64,000 nucleotides of DNA from JAGWRI01 sp035700805. Lineage in GTDB: Bacteria; Gemmatimonadota; Gemmatimonadetes; Gemmatimonadales; Gemmatimonadaceae. The notes below the pieces were generated by a model, which was not told where the DNA came from, did not search any database, and saw only the letters and a program-made list of their open reading frames with translations. Position 1 is the stretch's first letter. Each line of letters opens with the position of its first letter. This document shows positions 49,357-58,445 of this stretch, piece after piece. Where the stretch lies: the NCBI GenBank assembly GCA_035700805.1, contig DASSOG010000063.1:1-64000 (forward strand). Direction: 5' to 3'. A program made the position numbers and the translations under genes.

Positions 49357-52145
49357 AACGCCTCGACCTTCTCGGTGAGCTGCCGGCGCCGGGCGGTCCA
49401 TTCCACCAGCTTGTCCCGCTCGCCCTGCACCACGGCCGCGGGCGCGCGGCTGGTGAACTTTTCGTTGGCCAGCCGGGCCTCCAGGGCGCCCATCTGCCTT
49501 TCAAGCTCCGCCAGTTCGGCGCGCAGGCGCGCGCACTCGTGCTCGACGTCGATGGCGCCGGCCAGGTGCAGGCACACCTCGGTGCCGTCCCGGAGGAACG
49601 CCGAGGCCACCGCGCCGGTCGGCGGGTGGCCGGCCAGGGTGAACGAGACGCGCGCCAGCCGCGCGAGCACGCCGCGCTCATCCTCGAACACGTCCGCCCT
49701 GGCGCCCGCGTCCGCGGGCACGATCGTGGCGTCCAGCGTCCTGGCGGGGGGAATGGCGTAGTCGGACCGGATCTGCCGGAGTTGCGACACCGCCTCCATC
49801 ACGACCTCGAACTCCGCCGCGGCCGCGGCGGGCGCCGGCCCGGTGGCTGCCACGGTGGGCCAGGCCGCCTGCGTCAGCAGGGCGCCGTCGGGGCGGGAGG
49901 GCAGGCGCTGCCATATCGCTTCCGTAATGAACGGCACGATGGGGTGCAGCAGGCGAAGCGCCGAGTCAAAGGCGTGGACCAGCACGGCGCGCGCGGCCAT
50001 GCCGTCGTCGCCCGCCTCCCCCAGCCGCCCCTTGACCGCCTCCACGTACCAGTCGGCCAGTTCGCTCCACACGAACCGGCGCGCCGTTTCGGCGTACTCG
50101 TTCAACCGCATTCCCTGATAGCGCTGTTCGGGGCGCCAGCCGCGCTGGTCCACGCCCGGGAGGGGGTGCGTGGGACGCAGGGGACCAAGTGCCGCGTTGC
50201 ACTCGGCGATCGCGGTGTCCAGCCGGGCCAGGATCCATGCATCGGCGCGTGAAAGCCGGCGTGCGTCGAGCGTGGCCAGGGCCGGCACCGGCGCGTCGCC
50301 CAGGTTGCCCAGCAGGAAGCGCGCGATGTTCCACAGCTTGGTGGCAAAGTTCCGTCCCGTGGCAAACGACCGCTCCAGGTCGTTGGGGTCGAGGATCACG
50401 TCGGCGCCCAGGCCCATGCCCGAGACCAGCGTCCAGCGCAGCGCGTCGGCCCCGTACATCCGGATCACGTCCATGGGATCGATGCCGTTGCCCAGCGACT
50501 TGGACATCTTGCGATGGCTCGTGTCGCGCACCGTGCCGTGCAGCAGCACGGTGTGAAAGGGCGCGCGCCCCTGGAATTCGTAGCCCGCCATGATCATGCG
50601 GGCCACCCAGAAGAACAGGATCTCGGGCGCCGTCGCCAGTACGTCGGTGGGGTAGAACGCCTGCAGGTCGGGCGCCTCGTCCGCGGGCCATCCCAGGGTG
50701 CTGATGGGCCAGAGCCAGCTCGAAAACCAGGTGTCCAGCACGTCCTCGTCCTGGCGCAGGCGACCGCCGCACTCGGGGCAGGTGGTGAGGTCCTCGCGAC
50801 TGGCGAGCACGCGCACCGGGGAGCACGCGTCGCAATACCAGACGGGCACGCGATGCCCCCACCAGAGCTGTCGCGAGATGTTCCAGTCGCGGATGCCCTC
50901 CAGCCAGTTGACGTACACGGCCTCCCACCGTTCCGGCAGGATGCGGATGGCGCCGTCGCGCACGGCCTGCAGGGCGGGGCGGGCCAGGGGTTCCATCTTT
51001 ACGAACCACTGATCGCTCAGGCGCGGCTCCACCACGGTGCCGCAGCGGTAGCAGTGGCGCACGTTGTGCGTGTGCTGCTCCGTGCGCACCAGCGCGCCGG
51101 ATTCGGTGAGCGCGGCCACGATGCGCTTGCGGGCCTCAAAGCGGTCCAGCCCGGCCAGCCACTCCGGCACGCGGCCTTCGGCGTCGGCGCCGGCGTTCAC
51201 GTGCGCCGTCTCGTCAATGACCACCGGCATGGCCAGGTGGTGGCGACGTCCCACCTCAAAGTCGTTGGGGTCGTGGGCCGGGGTGATCTTCACCACGCCC
51301 GTGCCGAATGCGGGGTCCGCGTATTCGTCGGCAATCACCGGGATGTCGCGGTCCACGATGGGCAGCCGCACGCTGCGCCCCACCAGGTCGCGATACCGGT
51401 CATCCGCCGGGTTCACCGCAACGGCCACGTCGCCGAGCATGGTCTCGGGGCGCGTGGTCGCCACCGTGAGCCGCCGCGTCGGGTCATCGGATACGGGGTA
51501 TGCCACGTGCCAGAGCGTGCCTGGTTCCTCCTGGAATTCGGCCTCCTCGTCGCTGAGCGAGGTGAGGCAGCGCGGGCACCAGTGGATCACGCGGTGGCCG
51601 CGGTAGATCAGGCCCTTGTCGAACAGGCGCACGAATGCCTCGCGCACGCCGCGCGAGAGCTCGGGGCTGAAGGTGTACGCGGTGCGCGTCCAGTCGGCGG
51701 AGCACCCCAGCGCCTCCAACTGCTTGAGGATGACGCCACCAGTCTGCTCCACGAACTGTTCGGTGCGCCGCACGAACGCCTCGCGCCCCAGGTCGAAGCG
51801 GGATTTCCCCTCGGCCGTGAGCTGCTTTTCCACCACGTTCTGCGTGGCGATGCCCGCGTGGTCGGTGCCCGGCACCCAGAGCGCCTCGGTGCCGGCCTGC
51901 ATGCGCGCCCACCGCGTGATCACGTCCTGCACGGTGTTGTTCAGCCCGTGCCCCACATGCAGGACGGCCGTGACGTTGGGCGGCGGCATGAGCACGGTGA
52001 ACGGCTCTTCGGAGCCGCCGGCGCGCGTGGACGATGCGGCGGGCGCCGAAAAGGCCCCCGCCTCGCGCCAGCGGCGGTAGGTGGCCGCCTCGGTCTCGGC
52101 GTGGTCGTAACGGTCGGGAAGTTCTGTGGTATTCGAGCGGGCCAT
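49344..52145 (-). CDS. valS: Valyl-tRNA synthetase
   Basis: A class I synthetase of 933 residues charging tRNA-Val. The HIGH motif is read as VLHVGHGLNN near residue 60-70. An editing domain lies about residues 200-360. A zinc-type pair CPECG follows GSWRCTDAC-like cysteines, and KMSKSLGNG is near residue 545. The C-terminal coiled-coil (LRAELAELERQMGALEARL) is the ValRS tRNA-binding arm. The HVGH spelling is common in this family. It starts 51 bp downstream of the BON gene and is followed by the overlapping Ig-like lipoprotein. Confidence 0.97.
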   Translation of the reverse strand: MARSNTTELPDRYDHAETEAATYRRWREAGAFSAPAASSTRAGGSEEPFTVLMPPPNVTAVLHVGHGLNNTVQDVITRWARMQAGTEALWVPGTDHAGIATQNVVEKQLTAEGKSRFDLGREAFVRRTEQFVEQTGGVILKQLEALGCSADWTRTAYTFSPELSRGVREAFVRLFDKGLIYRGHRVIHWCPRCLTSLSDEEAEFQEEPGTLWHVAYPVSDDPTRRLTVATTRPETMLGDVAVAVNPADDRYRDLVGRSVRLPIVDRDIPVIADEYADPAFGTGVVKITPAHDPNDFEVGRRHHLAMPVVIDETAHVNAGADAEGRVPEWLAGLDRFEARKRIVAALTESGALVRTEQHTHNVRHCYRCGTVVEPRLSDQWFVKMEPLARPALQAVRDGAIRILPERWEAVYVNWLEGIRDWNISRQLWWGHRVPVWYCDACSPVRVLASREDLTTCPECGGRLRQDEDVLDTWFSSWLWPISTLGWPADEAPDLQAFYPTDVLATAPEILFFWVARMIMAGYEFQGRAPFHTVLLHGTVRDTSHRKMSKSLGNGIDPMDVIRMYGADALRWTLVSGMGLGADVILDPNDLERSFATGRNFATKLWNIARFLLGNLGDAPVPALATLDARRLSRADAWILARLDTAIAECNAALGPLRPTHPLPGVDQRGWRPEQRYQGMRLNEYAETARRFVWSELADWYVEAVKGRLGEAGDDGMAARAVLVHAFDSALRLLHPIVPFITEAIWQRLPSRPDGALLTQAAWPTVAATGPAPAAAAAEFEVVMEAVSQLRQIRSDYAIPPARTLDATIVPADAGARADVFEDERGVLARLARVSFTLAGHPPTGAVASAFLRDGTEVCLHLAGAIDVEHECARLRAELAELERQMGALEARLANEKFTSRAPAAVVQGERDKLVEWTARRRQLTEKVEALCGG

Positions 52146-52196
52146 CGGGGCGCGGGGCGGGAGTCGTGACTGGAAACCCGTAACTTAATGTTCCGG

Positions 52197-52703
52197 CTAC
52201 GCCGGGGTGGGCCTCCACGCGTGTTCGTTCACCCCCAGGCGTGTCACCACGCGCCGTACCCCGGGAACACCGCCCGCCACGGTGGCCGCGTAGCTGACTT
52301 CGCGTTCCGCATCCACGTGTCCCGAGAGCTCGACGGTGCCGTCCGGGCCCACATCGATGTCAATGGGCCGCGCGACAAGCGTGGGGTCGTTCTGGAATGC
52401 GGCCAGGACGCGCTCACCCAGTTCATCGTCGGCGTCCGCATCGGCGTCAGCGTCGTCGTCGGAATCATCCCAGTCGTCCTCGAACGCCAGCGCGGGATCG
52501 GGGGCGTGGTCCGGCAAGGCTTCGTCCGGCGCGGCGTCGTCGTCCACGGCTGCGTCCCGCAGCCGGCCGAGAATGCCCTGCACGCCCCCGAACACCTGGG
52601 CCAGGGCCAGGCCGGCGATGAATCCCGCGGCCCCGCCCGCGATGGCACTGGTGATTCGGGAGGCTGGGGACGAGCGGCGCGAGTGCGCCGGATGCGAAGA
52701 CAT
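52197..52703 (-). CDS. BON-domain protein with acidic linker
   Basis: A protein of 168 residues. An N-terminal Gly/Ala-rich membrane segment (ITSAIAGGAAGFIAGLALAQ, about residues 17-36) is followed by an Asp/Ala-rich linker (DDWDDSDDDADADADADDE, about 75-93). A BON domain comes next (RVLAAFQNDPTL, then VELSGHVDAEREVSYA, about 97-160). BON domains bind phospholipid or osmotic-stress partners at the envelope. The start is the ATG at 52703; the longer frame to 52928 runs through the divergent gene. It is divergent from the small membrane protein gene and 51 bp upstream of valS. Confidence 0.85.
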   Translation of the reverse strand: MSSHPAHSRRSSPASRITSAIAGGAAGFIAGLALAQVFGGVQGILGRLRDAAVDDDAAPDEALPDHAPDPALAFEDDWDDSDDDADADADADDELGERVLAAFQNDPTLVARPIDIDVGPDGTVELSGHVDAEREVSYAATVAGGVPGVRRVVTRLGVNEHAWRPTPA

Positions 52704-52818
52704 GAGACCGGACCGTGGCGGAAGGTATCCGGTAACGATAACTTGGAAGCTGGCGTTCAGCGACCGGATCCACTGGACGACCGCGCGACGAGCCGTTCCG
52801 ATCCCCCACAGGCCACCG

Positions 52819-52974
52819 ATGCGTGTTTCGCGGCTGTACAAGAAGGAAGCGGAGGTCGAGACCGAGGTCATCCCGGCCCCGCGCATCGTGCTCTGGCTGG
52901 TGATCGGGCTCCTCATCCTGGCGGGCATTGCGCTGTACTTCCGGTACGGCAGCTACCTGACGCCACTTCTCTGA
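52819..52974 (+). CDS. Small single-pass membrane protein (51 aa)
   Basis: A short frame encoding 51 residues: a charged N-terminus (MRVSRLYKKEAEVETEV), one strong membrane helix (about 23-43, IVLWLVIGLLILAGIALYF) and a short RYGSYLTPLL tail. It is too small for a domain call. The hydrophobic helix with charged flanks and codon usage like its neighbours make it plausible. It ends 14 bp before thrS and may be its leader gene, or the protein may interact with the divergent BON protein; both are guesses. Confidence 0.6.
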   Translation: MRVSRLYKKEAEVETEVIPAPRIVLWLVIGLLILAGIALYFRYGSYLTPLL

Positions 52975-52988
52975 ACCGTTCTGACACG

Positions 52989-54926
52989 ATGATCGATGGG
53001 CCATCGGACATGCTGACGCTCACGCTGCCCGACGGCGCGACACGCGAAGTCGCGCCCGGTACGCTTCCTGCCACCGTCGTGAAGTCCATTGGCGAAGGGT
53101 TGTTCCGCGCGGCGCTCGCCGTGCAGGTGAACGGCCAGATCCAGGACCTCATGACGCCGCTGCGCCAGGGAGGGGACTTCCGCGTCCTCACCAGCCGCGA
53201 CGCCGCGGCGCTGGACGTGCTGCGGCACTCGTCCGCGCACCTGCTGGCCACCGCGGTGCGCCGCATCCGCCCGGATGCGAAGATCGGCTTTGGCCCGGCC
53301 ATCGAGGACGGGTTCTACTACGACTTCGAGGTCGAGCGGCCGTTCACCCCCGAAGACCTGGCGCGGTTCGAGGAGGAGATGGCGACGGTCGCCAAGGAGA
53401 AGCTCCCGTTCGTGCGCGCCGAGGTATCGCGCGCGGAGGCACAGCGGGTGTTTGCCGACGACCCGCTCAAGCTGGAACGCCTGGCCGAGCTGGGCGACGA
53501 TGAGGTGATCTCCACGTACACCGACGGGCCATTCGTGGATCTCTGTCGCGGCCCGCACGTGCCCGACACGGGCTACCTGAAGCATTTCAAGCTGCTGCAC
53601 ACCGCCGGCGCGTACTGGCGTGGCGACGTGAAGCGCCAGATGCTGCAGCGCATTTACGGCACCGCGTGGTTCCGCCGGGAAGACCTGGACGCCTACCTGC
53701 ATCGCATAGAGGAAGCGCGCAAGCGCGACCACCGCGTGGTGGGCAAGCAGCTCGACCTGTTCATGTTCCATCACTTCAGTCCGGGGTCGGTGTTCTGGAC
53801 CGAGCGCGGCACCACGATCTTCAACGAGCTGGTGGGGTACGTCCGCGAACTGCAGCGCGAGAAGTTCCAGGAAGTGCGCACGCCGGTGCTCTACAACAAG
53901 GGCCTGTGGGAGATCTCGGGACACTGGGGCAAGTACCGCGAAAACATGTTCCTGGTGTACAACAACGAGACGCAGGAGCATGACACCTCGCTCAAGCCCA
54001 TGAATTGCCCCTCGCACTACATGCTGTACCTGGGGCACAAGCACTCCTACCGCGAACTGCCGCTGCGCCTGGCCACCTTCGACACGCTGCACCGCAATGA
54101 AGTGACGGGGGCGCTGTCGGGCCTCACGCGCGTCCGGCAGTTCCACCAGGACGACTGCCACATCTTCCTGCGCGAAGACCAGATTGCCGAGGAAGTGCGG
54201 TTCCTGGCGCAGTTCATCGTGGATTTCTACAAGACCTTCGGGCTGCAGCCCACTGTGCGCTTTGCCACGCGTCCCGAGGTCCGCATTGGCGACGACGCGC
54301 TCTGGGATCGCGCGGAGGCGGGGCTGAAGTCCGCGCTGGAAGCCACCGGCATGGCCTACGAGCTGAAGCCCGGCGATGGCGCGTTCTACGGGCCCAAGAT
54401 CGACTTCGACGTCACCGACTCACTGGGTCGCCTGTGGCAGTTGGGCACCATCCAGCTCGACTACAACGCGCCGGAGCGCTTTGACCTGGAGTACGTGGGC
54501 GAGGACAACACCATGCACCGGCCCGTGGTGATCCACCGCGCCGTGAGCGGCAGCTTTGAGCGGTTCATCGCCATCCTCATCGAGCACTTTGCCGGCGCGT
54601 TCCCGGTGTGGCTGGCGCCCGAGCAGGTGCGCGTGCTTCCGATCACCGACGAAGTGGCCGGCGTGGCCGGGGACATCGTGCGCCGCATGCGGGACGCGGG
54701 CATCCGCGCGCACCTGGATGACCGGAAGGAGACGCTGAACTATCGCATCCGCGACGGCGAGGTGATGAAGGTGCCGTACATGGCGGTGGTGGGAAAGCGC
54801 GAGGCCGAGTCCGACGCGGTGGCGGTACGCGTGCGGGGCGAGGGCAAGAAGCAGGAAGTGGTGCCGGTGGCCGACTTCATCGAACGCGTCCGCACGGAGG
54901 CGGCCCAGCGCGCGCTGGCGCCGTAA
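52989..54926 (+). CDS. thrS: Threonyl-tRNA synthetase
   Basis: A class II synthetase of 645 residues charging tRNA-Thr. It has the TGS domain (LTLTLPDGATREVAPG), an editing domain with HSSAHLLATAVRRI and the zinc-type CRGPHVPDTGYLKHF. The catalytic core follows (LKPMNCPSHYMLY, then RTVRQFHQDDCHIF-type motif 2 and HRAVSGSFERF motif 3). A C-terminal anticodon domain is present. Start ATG at 52989, with ATG at 53010 a close alternative. It is rightward after the small membrane protein. No T-box leader is seen. Confidence 0.97.
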   Translation: MIDGPSDMLTLTLPDGATREVAPGTLPATVVKSIGEGLFRAALAVQVNGQIQDLMTPLRQGGDFRVLTSRDAAALDVLRHSSAHLLATAVRRIRPDAKIGFGPAIEDGFYYDFEVERPFTPEDLARFEEEMATVAKEKLPFVRAEVSRAEAQRVFADDPLKLERLAELGDDEVISTYTDGPFVDLCRGPHVPDTGYLKHFKLLHTAGAYWRGDVKRQMLQRIYGTAWFRREDLDAYLHRIEEARKRDHRVVGKQLDLFMFHHFSPGSVFWTERGTTIFNELVGYVRELQREKFQEVRTPVLYNKGLWEISGHWGKYRENMFLVYNNETQEHDTSLKPMNCPSHYMLYLGHKHSYRELPLRLATFDTLHRNEVTGALSGLTRVRQFHQDDCHIFLREDQIAEEVRFLAQFIVDFYKTFGLQPTVRFATRPEVRIGDDALWDRAEAGLKSALEATGMAYELKPGDGAFYGPKIDFDVTDSLGRLWQLGTIQLDYNAPERFDLEYVGEDNTMHRPVVIHRAVSGSFERFIAILIEHFAGAFPVWLAPEQVRVLPITDEVAGVAGDIVRRMRDAGIRAHLDDRKETLNYRIRDGEVMKVPYMAVVGKREAESDAVAVRVRGEGKKQEVVPVADFIERVRTEAAQRALAP

Positions 54927-54976
54927 GCGTGCGGCAGCTTTTCCGGCGCCCCACTGTCCCCTAGCTTTCAGGTATC

Positions 54977-56185
54977 ATGGCTGACCCAACGCGCGTTCCC
55001 GTCATCGTCTCCGCCGCCCGCACTCCCATCGGCAAGTTCATGGGCGGCCTCTCCCCACTCTCTGCGCCCGAACTCGGCGCCGTGGCCATCAAGGCGGCCG
55101 TCGAGCGATCCGGGGTGCCGGCCGCCGAGGTGCAGGATGTGATCATGGGGAACGTGATCCAGGGTGGGGTGGGGCAGGCGCCGGCTCGGCAGGCGCAGCT
55201 CAAGGCGGGCATTCCCGCCAGCGTCACCGCGCTCACGGTGAACAAGGTGTGCGGGTCGGGGCTCTACGCCGTCGCGCTGGCCGCGCAGGCCATCAAGGCC
55301 GGGGACCGCGAGGTGGTGGTGGCCGGCGGTCAGGAGTCCATGTCCAACGCCCCCTTCTATGTATATGGCATGCGCGGCGGCGTGAAGCTGGGCGACCAGC
55401 AGATGGTGGATGGCATGATCCGCGATGGCCTCTGGTGCGCGGCGTGCGACATCCACATGGGTGGGCACGCCGAGTACACCGCGAAGAAGGCCAGGCTGAC
55501 GCGCGCCATGCAGGATCAGTTTGCGGCGGAGTCGCACCACAAGGCCGTGGCCGCCATCGACGGTGGAAAGTTCAAGGCCGAGATCGCGCCGGTGAGCGTG
55601 CCGGGTCGCAAGGGGCCCACCGTAGTGGACACCGACGAGCAGCCGCGGCGCGATACCACGGTCGAGGCGCTGGGCAAGCTGCGTCCGGCGTTCGGCGCCA
55701 GGGACGCCAGGCCTGATGAGCTGAGCGTGACGGCGGGGAACGCGTCGAGCCTGAACGACGGCGGCGCGGCCCTGGTGGTCACGTCGCAGGCGTACGCCAA
55801 GGCCCACGGACTCACGGTGATGGCGCGCATCGATGCGTACGCCACCGGCGCGGTGGAGCCCCGTGAGCTGTTCTTCGCGCCGATCCTCGCGGTGAAGAAC
55901 CTCATGAAGAAGTCCGGCACAAAGATCGGCGACTACGAACTGGTGGAGGCCAACGAGGCCTTTGCCGCGCAGGCGCTGGCCGACGGCGCGGAGCTGGGCT
56001 GGGACTGGAGCCGCGTGAACGTGAATGGCGGCGCCATCGCGCTGGGGCACCCGCTGGGAGCGAGCGGCGCCCGCATCCTCACCACGCTCCTGTTCGCCAT
56101 GCAGGCTCGCAACGTACACACCGGACTCGCCACGCTGTGCCTGGGTGGCGGGGATGCGGTGGCCCTCAGTGTCACCAGGGAGTGA
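54977..56185 (+). CDS. Acetyl-CoA C-acetyltransferase (thiolase)
   Basis: A thiolase of 402 residues that condenses two acetyl-CoA or cleaves acetoacetyl-CoA. The nucleophile Cys92 lies in NKVCGSGLYAV. The catalytic His358 lies in NVNGGAIALGHPLGASG. The second active-site Cys388 lies in CLGGGDAVAL. The middle has the SMSNAPFY segment. All catalytic residues are in place. It opens a run containing bioY, a CPBP protease, hydroxyacyl-CoA dehydrogenase and acyl-CoA dehydrogenase, and serves acyl-CoA turnover or short-chain polyester metabolism. The direction cannot be told. Confidence 0.95.
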   Translation: MADPTRVPVIVSAARTPIGKFMGGLSPLSAPELGAVAIKAAVERSGVPAAEVQDVIMGNVIQGGVGQAPARQAQLKAGIPASVTALTVNKVCGSGLYAVALAAQAIKAGDREVVVAGGQESMSNAPFYVYGMRGGVKLGDQQMVDGMIRDGLWCAACDIHMGGHAEYTAKKARLTRAMQDQFAAESHHKAVAAIDGGKFKAEIAPVSVPGRKGPTVVDTDEQPRRDTTVEALGKLRPAFGARDARPDELSVTAGNASSLNDGGAALVVTSQAYAKAHGLTVMARIDAYATGAVEPRELFFAPILAVKNLMKKSGTKIGDYELVEANEAFAAQALADGAELGWDWSRVNVNGGAIALGHPLGASGARILTTLLFAMQARNVHTGLATLCLGGGDAVALSVTRE

Positions 56186-56189
56186 GATC

Positions 56190-56735
56190 ATGAAGACCGC
56201 CGTCCTCGTTGACAACCGCCGCCTCGCGCTGCTGGGCACGGTCGGCTTTGCGCTGGCCCTGGCCGCCGCGGCGCAGGTGTCCATTCCGCTGCCGGGCACG
56301 CCCGTTCCCCTCAGCCTCGAACCGCTGCTCGTGGTGATCGCGGGCCTGATGCTCGGCCCGGTGTACGGCGCGGCCAGCATGGCGCTGTACCTGGCCGCCG
56401 GGGCTATGGGACTTCCCGTATTTGCTCCCATGGGGGCGCCCGGGGTGCTGCGGCTGGTGGGGCCGACGGGCGGCTACCTGCTGGCCTATCCCGTGGCCGC
56501 GTACGCCGCGGGCTTCCTGGCCTTGCGGCTGCGCGGGTTTGGCGGGCGCGCGCTGGCGGCGGGTGCTGGCGTGCTCGTGCTGTATGTGGGAGGGCTGGCC
56601 CAACTGGCCGTGCTCACCGGCAGCCTGACGCGCGCCGTGCTCTGGGGAGTGGTGCCGTTCGCCGCGGCCGACGCGGTCAAGGCGCTCATCGCCGCGGCCG
56701 TGACGCGTTCGCCGGTGACCGCGCGCGGGCGGTGA
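56190..56735 (+). CDS. bioY: Biotin transporter substrate-binding component
   Basis: An S-component of 181 residues for ECF-type biotin uptake with six membrane helices. The BioY signature VSIPLPGTPVPLSLEPLLVV lies near residues 30-49, with LGPVYGAASMALYLAAGAMG and the PTGGYLLAYPVAAYAAGF block. It recognises biotin in the membrane and may work with shared EcfAT proteins, which are not in the window. The start ATG at 56190 is 4 bp after the thiolase stop. Biotin would support propionyl- and acetyl-CoA carboxylases. GTG of the CPBP gene overlaps its stop. Confidence 0.93.
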   Translation: MKTAVLVDNRRLALLGTVGFALALAAAAQVSIPLPGTPVPLSLEPLLVVIAGLMLGPVYGAASMALYLAAGAMGLPVFAPMGAPGVLRLVGPTGGYLLAYPVAAYAAGFLALRLRGFGGRALAAGAGVLVLYVGGLAQLAVLTGSLTRAVLWGVVPFAAADAVKALIAAAVTRSPVTARGR

Positions 56736-57595
56736 CCCGCCTGAACCTCCTCATCGCGCCCAGCGGCGCGGTGCGGGCGGCATGGCGCATCCTGGTGTTC
56801 GTCGCGGTGTTCCTGGGCTCGGTGGTCCTGTTGGCCGCGCTGTTCAACCCGGTGTTGACCGCCGTCGCGGGATTCACCGGCGGGCCCGTGTTCGGGAATT
56901 CCCTGGTGCTGCTGCTTGGCGCCCTCGTGGCGACCGCCGTGTGTACGCGCGCCCTGGACCGGACGGGATGGAGCGCCGTGTGGATGGGGCGCGGGGCGGC
57001 GCGCCCGCGCGCGCTGTCTGAGGGGTTGCTGCTGGGCGCGCTCGCCATCGGGGTGCCGTGCCTGGTGCTGGTGACCGTCGGCCGGCTGGGCTTTGCGAGT
57101 TCACCAAAGGGATCCTGGTGGGGCTATGCGGCGCGGATGGCCGTGATCCTGCTGCCGGCGGCGCTGTTTGAGGAAGTGCTGACGCGCGGCTACCTGCTGG
57201 CCGTGCTCCGCGAGTCCATCGGGTGGCGGTCGGCCCTGGTGGTAACCAGCCTCCTGTTCGGGCTGCTGCACACCTTGAACGCGGGCGCCACCGTCCAGAC
57301 CATCAGTGTGGTCATCCTGGCGGGGGTGTTCCTGGGGGGAATCGTCCTGCTGACCGGGAGCGTGTATGCGGCGTGGATGGCGCACTTCGGGTGGAACTGG
57401 TGCATGGCCGCCCTGCTGCATTCATCGGTGAGCGGAATCGCGTTCCATACGCCAAATTACAGGCTGATCGACACCGGTCCTGCCTGGCTGACGGGTGGTG
57501 CGTGGGGTCCTGAGGGCGGGGCGGCAGCGGCCGTGGGGCTCCTGGCGGGTCTGGCGTATCTCAATGCGCGACGCGTACGTCGCGAGGAGTCATAG
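56732..57595 (+). CDS. CPBP (CAAX-type) intramembrane metalloprotease
   Basis: A membrane protein of 287 residues with about eight helices. The active-site motif is FEEVLTRGYLL (Glu147, Glu148 and Arg152), followed by LLFGLLHTLN (His180) and a late AHFGWNW with a further His. These are the three CPBP/ABI motifs. Relatives cut or mature small peptides and prenylated proteins, or act in bacteriocin immunity. It overlaps bioY by 4 bp and precedes the hydroxyacyl-CoA dehydrogenase by 1 bp, an odd place for such a gene. Confidence 0.9.
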   Translation: MTRLNLLIAPSGAVRAAWRILVFVAVFLGSVVLLAALFNPVLTAVAGFTGGPVFGNSLVLLLGALVATAVCTRALDRTGWSAVWMGRGAARPRALSEGLLLGALAIGVPCLVLVTVGRLGFASSPKGSWWGYAARMAVILLPAALFEEVLTRGYLLAVLRESIGWRSALVVTSLLFGLLHTLNAGATVQTISVVILAGVFLGGIVLLTGSVYAAWMAHFGWNWCMAALLHSSVSGIAFHTPNYRLIDTGPAWLTGGAWGPEGGAAAAVGLLAGLAYLNARRVRREES

Positions 57596-57596
57596 C

Positions 57597-58442
57597 ATGA
57601 CCGAACGGATTGCCGTGCTCGGCGCGGGGCAGATGGGCAATGGCATTGCCCATGTGTTCGCCCAGGCCGGCTACCCGGTGTCCATGATCGATATCTCCCA
57701 GGCCGCGCTGGCCAAGGGGCGCGAGACCATCAGCAGGAACCTGGATCGCCAGGTGAAGAAGGGCACCCTCCAGCCGGCGGACAAGGACGCGACCCTGGCG
57801 CGCATTGCGGATAAGGATTCGCTGGACGGGGTCCGCGACGCCACGCTGGTAATCGAGGCGGTGACCGAGAACCGCGAGCTCAAGGCGAAGATCTTTGCCG
57901 ACCTGGACGCCAAGGCGCCGGCCGGCGCCATCCTGGCCTCCAATACCAGTTCCATCTCCATCACCGAGATCGCGGCGCGCACCGCGCGCCCCGAGGCCGT
58001 CATCGGCATGCACTTCATGAACCCGGTGCCGGTGATGCAACTGGTGGAAGTGATCCGGGGCATTGCCACCAGCGACGCCACCACCACGCGCGTGCTGGAG
58101 CTCAGCCGGGCGGTGGGGAAGACGCCGGTGGAGGTGAACGACTACCCCGGCTTCATTGCCAACCGGGTGCTGATGCCGATGATCAACGAGGCGGTGCAAT
58201 GTCTCATGGAAGGCGTGGGCACCGCGGAAGCCATTGACACGGTGATGAAGCTCGGCATGAACCACCCCATGGGCCCGCTCACCCTGGCCGACTTCATCGG
58301 GCTCGACACGTGCCTGGCGATCCTCGAGGTGATGCACGCCGGGCTCGGCGACCCGAAGTACCGGCCCTGTCCGCTGTTGCGCAAGTACGTGGCAGCCGGG
58401 TGGCTGGGGCGCAAGTCCGGCCGCGGCTTTTATCAGTACTGA
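57597..58442 (+). CDS. 3-hydroxyacyl-CoA (3-hydroxybutyryl-CoA) dehydrogenase
   Basis: An NAD-dependent dehydrogenase of 281 residues. The Rossmann loop is GAGQMG (9-14) with IAHVFAQAG. The catalytic block MHFMNPVPVMQLVEVI contains the active-site His. NRVLMPMINEAV and GMNHPMGPLTLADFIGLD are the C-terminal signature. The length suits 3-hydroxybutyryl-CoA dehydrogenases of butyrate and PHB-related routes. It is followed by acyl-CoA dehydrogenase, and thiolase is upstream; an enoyl-CoA hydratase for a complete beta-oxidation set is missing here. ATG at 57597 is chosen over a longer frame. Confidence 0.95.
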   Translation: MTERIAVLGAGQMGNGIAHVFAQAGYPVSMIDISQAALAKGRETISRNLDRQVKKGTLQPADKDATLARIADKDSLDGVRDATLVIEAVTENRELKAKIFADLDAKAPAGAILASNTSSISITEIAARTARPEAVIGMHFMNPVPVMQLVEVIRGIATSDATTTRVLELSRAVGKTPVEVNDYPGFIANRVLMPMINEAVQCLMEGVGTAEAIDTVMKLGMNHPMGPLTLADFIGLDTCLAILEVMHAGLGDPKYRPCPLLRKYVAAGWLGRKSGRGFYQY

Positions 58443-58445
58443 TTC

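Noticed and set aside
52819..52974. Leader peptide controlling thrS by attenuation
   Set aside because: The 51-aa product has a membrane helix and no run of threonine codons, so translation-attenuation control is not supported.
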